Below, piece by piece: positions 34,132 to 45,150 of a stretch of 64,000 nt of DNA (position 1 is the stretch's first letter; each line of letters opens with the position of its first letter). The notes under the pieces were generated by a model. The model saw only the letters and a program-made list of their open reading frames with translations. It ran no database searches and was not told where the DNA came from. Source of the DNA: Garcia nutans (taxonomy: Eukaryota > Streptophyta > Magnoliopsida > Malpighiales > Euphorbiaceae); assembly GCA_947685225.1 (NCBI GenBank), contig CANTUV010000007.1:15334501-15398500 (forward strand). Reading direction: 5' to 3'. The position numbers and the translations under genes were made by a program.

Positions 34132-36060
34132 TTAGCAATCCGACACAACTTTCTGAATTTTCTCATCGGCCAACTGAGCCTCTTTAATCTGATCCAACAA
34201 CACCAGTCTCAATTGCAAATGAGTTAACAAAGCACCATCATCACATGATTCAAAACTAGCATGCAACGCTCTCAATTCAACAAGCAATGAGAGTGAATAA
34301 GCAATCAAATCTGCTAAAGACTTCTGACTCAAGGCATCAGCAACAACATTTGCCTCACCGGGATGATAATCAATCAAACAGTCATAGTCTTTGATCAACT
34401 CTAACCACCGTCTCTACCGAAGATTCAGCTCTCTCTGAACCCCCAAGTCTTTCAAACTCTTATGATCTATATAGTTGAAACTCTTCTCCCCATACAAGTA
34501 GTGTCGCCAAATCTTCAAAGCAAACACTATAGCTGCCAATTCCAAATCATGCGTCGGATAATTAAGCTCATGCGGCTTCAACTGCGAAGCATAAGCTATG
34601 ACTCTACCCTCTTGCATCAAAACACAACCTAAACCACTATGTGAAGCATCACTGTAAATCACATATAGTTTATCTTCCACAGACAAGGTAAGAACAGGAG
34701 CTTGAGTTAACATCTCCTTCAACTGCTCAAAGCTTGATTGACACTGATCTGTCCACAAAAATCTAGCTCCCTTCCGAAGTAATCTGGTGAGTGGAGTAGC
34801 TATCAAAGAAAAACCCTTCACAAACCGTCAATAATAGCCTGCCAAACCCAGAAAACTTCTAACTTCAGTCACAGACTTCGGTGGACTCCAATTCAAAATG
34901 GCCTTAACTTTACTCGGATCAACTCTTAAACCATCCGCTGAAACTACATGACTCAGAAAAGTTTCTTGATCAAGCCAAAACTCACACTTAGACAGCTTAG
35001 CATACAACTGCTTCTCTCTCAAAGTCTACAATACAATCCACAAGTGCTTATCATGATCCTCCTCATTATGCGAATACACTAAAATATCATCAATAAAGAC
35101 TACCACAAACTGATCTAGATAGGGTTTAAACACCCTGTTCATCAAATCCATAAAAGCTGCTGGTGCATTCGTCAACCCAAAAGGGATCACCAAGAACTCA
35201 TAATGCCTATACCTTGTGCGGAAAGCTGTCTTAGGTACATCTTCAGCCCTGACTCTTAATTGATGATACCCTGATCTCAAATCAATTTTGGAAAACACTG
35301 CTGCTCCCTTCAACTAATCGAAGAGATCATCTATCCTAGGCAAAGGATACTTATTCTTGATAGTCACTTTATTCAATTGCCTATAATCAATGCACAATCT
35401 TAAGGTACCATCCTTCTTCTTCACAAACAAAACAGGTGCTCCCCACAGAGACACACTATGGTGAACAAACTCTTTATCCAACAACTCCTGCAACTGTACC
35501 TTCAACTCTCTCAACTCAGTCGGTGCCATTCGATAGGGAGTAATAGAGATGGGAGTGGTACCAGGCAACAAATTGATTCCAAACTCAACCTCTCTCTCAG
35601 GGGGTAACCCTGGAAACTCTTTAGGAAAAACATCTGGGAATTCTGCAACTGTGGGTATACTATCAAGCTGAGAACCTACTACTCTAGTATCTACAACATG
35701 AGCAAGATAAGTGTCACACCCTTTTTGAATCAACTTCCTAGTTGCAACAGCTGAAACAAACAAGGATGCAATATGTCTCTGCTCACTAGATACCATCACA
35801 CTTCTACCATCACTGATTCTCAAATTAACACACTTATTCTGATAGTCTACCACAGCTCCATGCTTGGAAAACCAATCCATGCCTAAGATCAGATCATACT
35901 CCTTAAAAGGCATTTCAATCAAATCACTAAGAAACTCCTCACCTTGCACTACAAATGAACTATCACGATGCACCTTACTAACTACCACACTATGCCCTAA
36001 AGGATTTTTCACCAAGACATCAAATCCTAGGGACTCTGAATGCAATTCAGATACAGACAA
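34132..36060 (-). pseudogene. pol: Chromovirus F protease (C-terminal), RT and RNase H
   Basis: The open part from 36,060 carries the end of the protease (LILGMDWFSKHGA) and the RT entry (PYRMAPTELRELK, FVKKKDGTLRLCIDYRQLN). The next parts hold KIDLRSGYHQLR, FGLTNAPAAFMDLMN and the active site FIDDILVYS (35,313-35,026), then GLAGYY. RNase H (34,821-34,132) has YSDASHSGLGCVLMQ, PTHDLELAAIVFALKIWRHY and ADALSQKSLA. In-frame stops at about 35,313, 35,023 and 34,411 replace Gln codons present in H, and one near 34,825 replaces an Arg codon. The D-x-G active site of the protease lies just upstream in another frame. Confidence 0.9.
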
Positions 36061-36189
36061 GATAGATGCACTTCTATAAGAATGAGTAGATCCTGGATCA
36101 ATAAGAGCAAGAACTGAAATGCCAAATAAAGAAAATGTACCCGCAATAACGGCTGCCTCTGCATCACATACACTCGCTGAGATGGCCCA

Positions 36190-37394
36190 ACCTCATCTGG
36201 CCTACTGCCCTCGGATGTAGAGCATCCTCTCTGACTAATCTCGGGTCGACCACCTCTACTTAAACCTCTGCCCCCTCGACCTCCTCTGCTGACACTAGGT
36301 CAAGAAGCTGCAGTATCAGTCTGTTTATCTTCCATTAGCTCAGGGCAATCTTTGATGAAATGATTCGGTAACCCACATCTAAAACACACTCCTGGTCCAC
36401 CCGTCTTCCGGCAAGCACCTCCATGTGCCCTACCACAATGAACACATGTAGGTGAAATAGATCTATGAACCACTGAAGTCGGAGCACTAGCTACAGAAAC
36501 TGTAGGTCTCGGTCTCTGCCTTTGATACTGAACTTACCTACTAAACCGCCTCTGGCTCCTACTGACTCTCGGAGCAAAACTTCCTCTACCTCTCTTCATA
36601 GATGAAGACCCTACCTTAAACTGGGGTCTCCTAACTCTAGCCTCCTCCTCAATAGCAGCTGCTGCAATAGCCTGTGCTCTCTCAACACTTCTGGCAGCTG
36701 CAACCAACTGAGAAAAATCTTGATACCGGGAACCTGCAACAATACACACAATAGAGGGCCTCAATCCCTCCTCAAATTTCCTGCACCAGTCTATATCATC
36801 TGAAATAATCCCACCGGCATAATTACTCAACCGGATAAACTCAATCTCATACTCTGTCACTGTCCGATTATCTTGTCTCATACTCAAAAACTCCATCTTT
36901 TTAGTATCCTTATACTCCCTCGGAGTATACTTCTGCTCAAACTCCCGCAAAAAATCACTATAAGATAAGGTCAGTAGATTATCCATAGCATGTGGAACTG
37001 TCTTCCACCAATCATATGCATCTCTCTGCAGAAGGGATCTAGCATAATCAAATCTTTCTTCAGGAGTAGCTTGCAACTGAATAAATATCTTCTGCACTCT
37101 ATCCAACCATTGCTCAGCCACTGCAGGATCTGTAGTACCAAAGAAATCCTCAGCTCCAAACTTCCTCAATTTATCATACTGCCTCACCGGTGGCGGCGGC
37201 TGCACTGGAGCTTGCCTTAACAATTCCACCACATGCCGTAACCAAACTGGCGGAATCTCATCAATATCTAGTCTCTCTAGCACAGGAGCAGGTGCCTCTC
37301 CAGCTCTCTTAACCCTAGCTCCATCTCTACCCTCATCAGGAGCTACACTCTCAGCACTAATCTCTATGGACTGACGTGATTGAGATACCATCAC
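36190..37394 (-). pseudogene. gag: Chromovirus F gag
   Basis: The start MMVSQSRQSIEISAESVAPD at 37,394 is homologous to gag of H at 41,070. The gag core has YDKLRKFGAEDFFGTTDPAV, DYARSLLQRDAYDWWKTVPH, LREFEQKYTPREYKD and EFIRLSNYAGGI. A stop near 36,534 separates the C-terminal part, which keeps the CCHC knuckle CFRCGLPNHFIKDC (about 36,390-36,345) and an Arg/Gly-rich tail. It would be about 400 residues, as in H. Confidence 0.88.
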
Positions 37395-37541
37395 TACCTA
37401 TATCTGCAATCACAACAGAATATACCTCATCAAATATCAGAAACTGCCAGTGCCAAAACATGTATCTTATTCAAAAACCATATTTTAAAATCAAAATTTT
37501 CTTTTTCTTACAGTTTACCTAGGTTGAGAATCTCAAACCTA

Positions 37542-37554
37542 GGCTCCGATACCA
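37542..37554 (-). promoter_or_regulatory. Primer binding site of chromovirus F
   Basis: The minus strand reads TGGTATCGGAGCC, one mismatch from the initiator-Met site TGGTATCAGAGCC, seven bases inside the 5' LTR end at 37,562. Confidence 0.85.
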
Positions 37555-37561
37555 AAACAGT

Positions 37562-38315
37562 TGTAACACCCCTACATCCAATATTCGTACATCACATACA
37601 CCCACATCTGTAATATACGTATACCGAATATAGAAATGTCACGATCTAGTTTAAACAAACATTCCTTATGATAAAACTTAAAACAGTTAACTTATATTAT
37701 AGAACATAACCGATAAAACATTTATTTATTAAGCAGCGGAAAATATAGCGGTACATACATATATACATCAAAATCAATATTTACAATATATAAAGTTTAT
37801 ACATGTTTGGCAGTTCATCTCTGATCTTGAAGTCCACAATCAACACTTCATAAGCCTAGACTCAACTCGGTCTAGCTGAACTCTCTGGTTCAATCGGATC
37901 TACCCTGTCACCTGCGCGATGAACCACAATCGCGCTAAGCCATAGGCTTAGTGGTACAAACCACAATAACAATATGATTCAATGTAATGCCAATGTCATA
38001 CTTTTAAGAATTAGAAATAATACACAAGAATATTATATTTCTTAACATTTCATTTCATTATATTATTCAATTGTTTCATCATTCATGATTCACATTTAAG
38101 AAAAGACAAGCATGGGCCCAAAAGAAATTAATATGCCATTCAACTTCCAGAGTTAATGTTTTGGTTCAATAATCACATTAATCAAGCTCGTAGGCGAATC
38201 ATTATCACAATGAGAAACATCTCATATGTAACATCCCAACTAGGCTTCAAGGACTAGGCCCAACCAAGCTTCAAGGGGAGCTAAGCATCAACCCAACTTG
38301 GCTTCAAGGACCAAG
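37562..38315 (-). repeat. 5' LTR of chromovirus F, left part
   Basis: This is homologous to 30,298-31,050 of the 3' LTR. It ends in the target CCAAG (38,311-38,315) where H is inserted; the LTR resumes at 47,561. Confidence 0.9.
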
Positions 38316-40903
38316 TGTAATATCCTAAAGTGTACCCTATAAGTTTTGATATAATTGTTGTTTGATTTGAATCAAATGTATATGTGTTTTGGAAAGGAAA
38401 AATTGTTTAGAGGGAATATATATATGGTAATATATATAACATATATGCAAGTCAAATGGGTGGTCAAGGGAAGAAGATATTTTATTTGTTGATTGTGAAT
38501 TTACTAAAGAGGGCAAGTGATTAAGAAGGATGTTAAAACAAATTAAAAGAGGGTGTTTAGGTAATTCCTTGTTTTGGAATACTTGGTGGAGATTTAAAGA
38601 GAAGTTTGACTTTGTTTCTTTATGTTTTCTTCTTCTTTTCCATGGTGTGGCCGGCTCATCCAAAGACAAGAGAAAGCAAGAGAGCAAAAGAGGATTTGAA
38701 TGTTCTAAGCTCAAATTGAAGGAAGATCTAAGTGATCAAGTTGGTGATTCAAGAAGTTTCATTACTTTGGTAAGTCCTCTTTTGATTTCTTTGCTTATTT
38801 GAAGTTATGTTTGAGTTTGATAGATTATTTAAGGGTGTGTTGTTTGATTGTGATATGTTTAAGATTGTTTGATTAGATTGATTATGGATTTTAAGGATGG
38901 ATTGAAGAAAAGAGTAAGTTAGTTGGAAGAGATGGTGTTGTATTTGTGTGTAGTGATTGTGATGATATTTGTGATTTGTGTTTGATGTAGGTGTGGAGTT
39001 GTTTTGGTGTTTTTGTAAGTTTAAGATGGTTTTTGGGTATGTTTTGTTAAGTTTGTTTGAAGTGGATGTTGGTGAAAAGAAGTGTTTTGTTGGGTGTTTT
39101 GTTGTTTTGGCCGGAATCTGGGTTTTTGGCCTGACACACCCATGAGCACGTCCAGATTCTTAGGCGTGTCAATTGTGTTGGTGGCAGTAGGATTGACATG
39201 ACCAGTAACACGCCCGTGTTATTGAGCGTGTCATAGCTACTGTAAGATTGGAGAATTGACACGGCCATGAGCACACTCATGATGTTGGACGTGTTTATAT
39301 TTTTGAGAGGCAGAATGTATTACACACCCAGTGACACGCCCGTGGTTCCGAGCGTGTAAAAGCTTCTGTGTTGTGGAGTTAGGGCACGGTCAGGGACACG
39401 CCCGTGTGGTTGAGCGTGTCATATTTAGGGTTTGCCCTAGTTAACTCTTAACTTGATTATCTCATGTGTATCCCTAAGCAAGTGTATGTTATTATGTTTG
39501 GATTAGGTCTTGAAGAAAGTGATTTGTCATTGATCTAAGAAGTAAAAGAATCTTGGAAAAGGAAGTGTTTAGAGTTGTGTGAATTGTTATTGAGGTAAGT
39601 ACAAATATTGCATTATTACATTGTTGAATTATATGAATAATGTACCTTGTTATGTTTATATCAATGATGCTTTATGTATAATGTGAAGGATATGATGATG
39701 TAATTGATTGTGTATTTGAAAGATGAATTGCTATAATGTGGATTGAGATGTGATGGAATATAAAGCCATTGTGATTGACTATAATGACTTTAATGAGGCA
39801 TGCTTGCCTAATTGATAATGAAGATTGAGAATGGAATTGATAATGAAATAATGAATGAATTGTGTGTCTAATGTGTTATTCCATTTTCAGAGTTTTGTTG
39901 ATTGGTGGCATGCCTATTAGTAACAATCTCTTGAAGTTAGGTTGGAATTGATCCTTGAAGCCAAGTTGGGTTGAATTTTAACATGTTTTACTCCCCTTGA
40001 AGCTTGGTTGGGTCTAGTCCTTGAAGCCTAATTGAGATGTTACAACCCTTGAAGCTAGGTTGGGTTGGTTCTTGAAGCCATGTTGGGTTGATACTTAGCA
40101 TGCTTTGTTCCCCTTGAAGCTTGGTTGAACCTAATCCTTGAAGCCTAGTTGGGATTATGATAATGATGAATGTGATAATTGAACCAAAACATTAACTCTG
40201 AAAATTGAATGGCATATTAGTGTCTTTTGGGCCCATGTTTGTCTTTGTTTGAATGTGATTCATTAATGGTAAAATAATTGAATAATGAAATCTATGGAAG
40301 GACTTTGAAATGTGATATGTTTATATGTGAATGATTTATGGAATATAAAGGTGTGATATTAGCTTTCCATCTATGATGTTGTCTTTATTATTAAACTGTG
40401 TGACATTGCATTTCATTAAAGCATAATGTTAGTATACTTTGTACTACTAAGCCGTTGGCTTAGCGCGATAGTGGTTGATCGCGCAGGTGACAGGGTTGAA
40501 CCCGAGAGTTCCTCAAGACCGAGTGAGTCTAGGCATTAAAGAATTTATTTTTGGGACTTAAAGATTAGAGAAGAGCTGCCAATCATGTATAACTTCTTTA
40601 TATTTTGTAAAGTTTTGATTCTAATGTAAATATATGTATAATTGTAAATATGGATTTGAATGTATTCATATATGTAAATATTTTGTAAATTCCGCTGCGT
40701 ATTAAGTAAACATATATATATATCTATTTAGTTTTATATTACAAGTTAATTACTTTATTTCTATAATGTATAATGAGAAAGAATATCCTATCATTTAAAA
40801 TGATTTAAATGTTAAAGAAAACCATAGCATCCCTATATTCAGTGTACGTATATTACATTGTGGTGTTTTGTAGTGTGCATGTACAGGATGTAGGGGTGTT
40901 ACA
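38316..40903 (+). repeat. 5' LTR of chromovirus H
   Basis: The 2,588-bp LTR holds an AT-rich run with tatatatatgg near 38,419, palindromic cgtgtcaattg/gacacgcccgtg motifs (39,131-39,425), and repeats of ccttgaagcytggttggg (39,930-40,150). Near its end is the segment gccgttggcttagcgcgata that is shared, inverted, with F. Confidence 0.93.
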
Positions 40904-40910
40904 GTTGTTT

Positions 40911-40923
40911 TGGTATCAGAGCC
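40911..40923 (+). promoter_or_regulatory. Primer binding site of chromovirus H
   Basis: TGGTATCAGAGCC is an exact initiator-Met tRNA type site, seven bases after the 5' LTR. Confidence 0.92.
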
Positions 40924-41069
40924 TAGGTTTAAGATTCTCAACCTAGGTAAAATGTAAGAAAAAGAATATTTTGATTTTAAAAGTTAGTTTTTGAAAAACA
41001 TACATGTTTGGCATTGGCAGTCTCTGATCTTTAATGAGATGTATTCTGCTGTGTTTGCAGATATAGGTT

Positions 41070-42305
41070 GTGATGGATTCCCACTTACGTCGGTCAGTAG
41101 AGAGTAGTGCTGAGAGTGTAGCTCCGGATGAGGTTAGGGATGGACTTAGAGTGGATAGTGCTGGAGAGGTACCTGCTTCTGTGTTGGGGAGACTAGCTGG
41201 TGAGGAGGTTCCGCCAGTTTGGCTTAGGCATGTGGTAGAGATATTGAGGCAAGCACCAGTGCAACCACCGCCACCACCCCCACAGCCTTTGGTATCAGTG
41301 AGACATTACGATAAATTAAGGAAGTATGGAGCTGAAGATTTTTTGGGTACTATTGATCCAGCTGTAGCTAAGCAGTGGCTAGATAAAGTACAGAGAATAT
41401 TCATTCAGTTGCAAGCCACTCCAGAAGAAAAATTTGATTATGCAAGATCATTGTTGCAGAAGGATGCATATGATTGGTGGAAGACAGTGCCCCATGCTAT
41501 GGATGATCCACCTACATTGTCCTATACTGATTTTCTAAGAGAGTTTGAATTGAAGTATACTCCGAGGGAGTATAAAGATGTGAAGAAGATGGAGTTTTTG
41601 AGTTTGAAACAAGACAACCGGACAGTAACAGAATATGAGGTTGAGTTCATCCGGTTGAGCCATTATGCTGGGGGTATTATATCTGATGAGATTGATAGGT
41701 GCAGGAGATTTGAGGAGGGATTGAGGCCCTCTATTATGTGTCTTGTGGCTGGATCTAGATATCATGATTTTTTCCAGCTTGTTACAGCAGCTAGGAGTGT
41801 GGAGAGAGCTCAGGGCATTGCAGCAGCTGCTTCTGAGGAAGAGATCAAGGTTAGGAGACCCCAGTTTGAAGCAGGGTCTTCATCTGTGAAGAGAGGTAAA
41901 GGAAGTTTTGTTCCTCGGGTTAGTAGGAGTCAGAGGCCAGCTGGTAGGTCAGTACAGTTTCAGAGGCAGAGATCGAGACCTACAGTTTCAGTGGCAAGTG
42001 CTCTGACCCCAGTGATTCAGAGATCCACTCTACCCATATATATTCATTGTGGTAGGCCACATGGTGGTACTTGTTGGAAGACTGGTGTAGCAGGGGTATG
42101 TTTCAGATGTGGGTCGCCTAATCATTTTGTTAGAGAGTGTCCTGAGAGGCAGGAGCATATGTCAGTAGATTCTGCAGCTTCTCGACCTAGTGTGAGGGGA
42201 AGTCGAGGAGGCAGAAGTTTCAGCAGAGGAGGCAGATCTGGGTTCAGTCCTAGAGGAGGTTATACATCCAGGGAGAGTAGACCAGAGGAGGCTGGATCTT
42301 CTTAG
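41070..42305 (+). CDS. gag: Chromovirus H gag, open reading frame
   Basis: This 411-residue gag is open throughout. The gag core spans roughly residues 90-260, with YDKLRKYGAEDFLGT, DYARSLLQKDAYDWWKTVPH and LREFELKYTPREYKD. A CCHC knuckle CFRCGSPNHFVREC lies near residues 350-365, followed by an Arg/Gly/Ser-rich tail. The TAG stop at 42,303 stands where F has CAG in the same context (SQRVYVMQ), and the pol frame continues directly after it. The ancestral protein was therefore probably one gag-pol polyprotein and this stop is a mutation. The start is the first ATG after the primer site (MDSHLRRSVES region). Confidence 0.88.
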   Translation: MMDSHLRRSVESSAESVAPDEVRDGLRVDSAGEVPASVLGRLAGEEVPPVWLRHVVEILRQAPVQPPPPPPQPLVSVRHYDKLRKYGAEDFLGTIDPAVAKQWLDKVQRIFIQLQATPEEKFDYARSLLQKDAYDWWKTVPHAMDDPPTLSYTDFLREFELKYTPREYKDVKKMEFLSLKQDNRTVTEYEVEFIRLSHYAGGIISDEIDRCRRFEEGLRPSIMCLVAGSRYHDFFQLVTAARSVERAQGIAAAASEEEIKVRRPQFEAGSSSVKRGKGSFVPRVSRSQRPAGRSVQFQRQRSRPTVSVASALTPVIQRSTLPIYIHCGRPHGGTCWKTGVAGVCFRCGSPNHFVRECPERQEHMSVDSAASRPSVRGSRGGRSFSRGGRSGFSPRGGYTSRESRPEEAGSS

Positions 42306-44365
42306 AGGATATATGTGATGCAGAGGCAGCCAGATGCTTCAGCAGTCATAGCGGGTACTTTCTCTTTATTTGGTATTTCAGTACTTGCTTTGATTGACCC
42401 AGGATCTACACATTCATATATTAGTGCATCTGTTTTGCCTGTGTCTGAATTGCATGCTGAATCCCTAGGATTTGATGTATTGGTGACAAATCCTTTAGGG
42501 CATAGTGTGATTGTTAGCAAGGTGCACCGAGATAGTGCAGTAGTGGTGCAAGGTGAGGAGTTTCGTGGAGATTTGATTGAAATGCCTTTTAAGGAATATG
42601 ATTTAATCCTAGGCATGGACTGGTTATCTAGACATGGAGCTATGGTAGATTGTCAAAAGAAACTTGTTACCTTGAGAACCGGTGATGGTAGAGATGTGAT
42701 AGTATCTAGTGAGCAGGGACAGCTAGCATCCTGGTTTGTTTCAGCTGTTGCAGCTAGGAGGTTGATTAGAAAAGGGTGTGATGCTTATCTTGCTCATATT
42801 TTGGATACTAGAGTAGTAAGTTCTCAACTTGATAGTATACCCACAGTTGCGAAATTTCCAGATGTGTTTCCAGAGGAGTTGCCAGGGTTGCCTCCTGAGA
42901 GAGAGGTGGAGTTTAGTATTGAATTATTGCCTGGTACCACTCCTATCTCTATTACTCCTTATAGGATGGCACCTGCTGAGTTGAGAGAATTGAAGGTGCA
43001 GTTGTAGGAGTTGTTGGATAAAGGGTTTGTTCGCCCTAGTGTTTCACCGTGGGGAGCTCCTATTTTGTTTGTGAAGAAGAAGGATGGTACTATGAGATTG
43101 TGTATCGATTATAGGCAATTGAACAAGGTGACTATTAAAAATAAATATCCTTTGCCTAGAATTGATGATCTCTTTGATCAATTGAAGGGTGCAGCAGTGT
43201 TTTCCAAGATTGATTTGAGATCAGGGTACCATTAGTTGAGGGTCAGAGCTGAAGATGTTCCTAAGACAGCCTTTCGTACAAGGTATGGGCATTATGAGTT
43301 TCTAGTTATGCCTTTTGGTTTGACGAATGCACCTGCATCTTTTATGGACTTGATGAATAGGGTATTTAGGCCCTATTTGGATCAGTTTGTGGTAGTTTTA
43401 TCGATGATATTTTGGTGTATTCGCATAATAAGGAGGAGCATGACAACCATCTGCGGATTGTGCTGCAAATTTTGAGAGAGAAGCAATTGTTTGCTAAACT
43501 GTCGAAATGTGAGTTTTGGCTTGACCAAGTAACTTTTCTCGGTCATATAGTTTCAGCAGAGGGTATTAGAGTTGATCCGAGTAAAGTTGAAGCTATTTTG
43601 AATTGGAGTCCACCAAAGTCTGTGACTGAAGTTAGAAGTTTTCTAGGTTTGGCAGGCTATTACCGACGATTTGTGAAAGGATTTTCTTTGATAGCTACTC
43701 CACTTACCAGATTACTTCGAAAGGGAGTTAGATTTGTGTGGACAGATCAGTATCAGGCTAGCTTTGAACAGTTGAGAGAAATGTTGACTCAAGCACCTGT
43801 TCTTACTTTACCTGTGGAAGATAAACCATATGTGATTTACAGTGATGCTTCACATAGTGGTTTGGGTTGTGTTTTGATGCAAGAAGGTAAAGTTATAGCT
43901 TATGCTTCTCGACAGTTGAAACCGCATGAGCTCAATTATCCAACCCATGATTTAGAGCTAGCAGCCATTGTGTTTGCATTGAAGATTTGGCGACATTATT
44001 TTTATGGGGAGAAGTGTTTTATCTATACAGATCATAAAAGTTTAAAATATTTGGGTGTCCAAAGAGAGCTTAATCTTCGACAGAGGAGATGGTTGGAGTT
44101 GATCAAAGACTACGACTGTTTGATTGATTATCATCCTGGTAAGGCAAATGTTGTTGCTGATGCCTTGAGTCGGAAGTCTTTAGCAGGTTTGATTGTTTAT
44201 TCGCTCTCGTTGCTTGTTGAGTTGAGAGCATTGCATGCTAGCTTTGTATCTTGTGATGATGGTGCATTGTTGGCACAGTTGCAATTGAAACCGGTATTGT
44301 TGGATCAGATTAAAGAGGCTCAATTAGCTGATGAGAAGATTCAAAAGATTGTTTCAGATTGCTAG
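42306..44365 (+). pseudogene. pol: Chromovirus H protease, RT and RNase H
   Basis: In frame with gag after one stop. Protease: ALIDPGSTHSYISASVL with the D-x-G-S active site at about 42,395, and LILGMDWLSRHGA. RT: PYRMAPAELRELK, a stop at 43,005, then FVKKKDGTMRLCIDYRQLN and KIDLRSGYH, a stop at 43,233, and FGLTNAPASFMDLMN. A single T is missing near 43,400, just at the active-site motif whose remaining part VYS is read in the next frame. RNase H: YSDASHSGLGCVLMQ, PTHDLELAAIVFALKIWRHY and ADALSRKSLA, ending in a stop at 44,363. The first two stops replace Gln codons (CAG in the first case, by comparison with F). Confidence 0.9.
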
Positions 44366-45150
44366 AATGGAAAGAGTCGAGATTTTATTGTGAGAAGTGA
44401 TGGGAGTCTTTGGTTTAAGAACAGATTGTGTGTACCTGATGATGCTAATTTGAGAAAGATTATTTTAGAAGAAGCACATCAGTCAGTATTTGCTATGCAT
44501 CCGGGCAATACAAAGATGTATCATGATTTGAAGCAGTATTACTGGTGGTCCGGTATGAAGCGAGACATAGCGGAGTTTGTATCCAAATGTCTCACGTGTC
44601 AGAGGGTGAAAGCTGAGCATCAAGTTCCAACAGGGTTACTTCAACCTTATCAGTGCTTGAATGGAAATGTGAAAGAGTAACCATGGATTTTGTGTCTGGT
44701 CTACCATTGACACAAAGAAAGCATGACGCTATTTGGGCGATTGTTGATAGGTTGACTAAGACAACTCATTTTCTTCCGGTTCGGATGGATTATTCTCTGG
44801 AGAGGTTAGCTGAGCTGTATATTCATGAGATTGTGAAGTTGTATGGTGTCCCAATTTCTTTAGTGTCTGATCAAGATCCCCGATTTACTTCAAGGTTTTG
44901 GAAGAGTTTACATGGTGCTTTGGGTTCTCGATTGCATTTTAGCACTGCTTTTCATCCGCAGACAGATGGGCAATCAGAGAGAGTGATACAGATTATCGAG
45001 GACATGTTGAGAAGCTGTGTCATTGATTTCTCTGGGAGTTGGGATAGATTCTTGCCCCTTGTGGAATTTGCATACAATAACAGTCATCAATCTAGCATTG
45101 GGATGGCACCATTTGAAGCATTGTATGGTAGACGGTGTATGGCACCATTT
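44366..45150 (+). pseudogene. pol: Chromovirus H integrase, truncated
   Basis: The zinc-binding region AMHPGNTKMYHDLKQYYWW and CLTCQRVKAEHQ reads in the first frame. A lost T near 44,650 shifts the frame to the core with DRLTKTTHFLPVRMDYS, VSDQDPRFTSRFWKSLH (catalytic Asp) and AFHPQTDGQSERVI (Glu). It stops being integrase after EALYGRRC, where a deletion joins it to the LTR. The GPY/F-like part and the chromodomain seen in F are gone, so this copy could not insert in a guided way itself. Confidence 0.9.
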
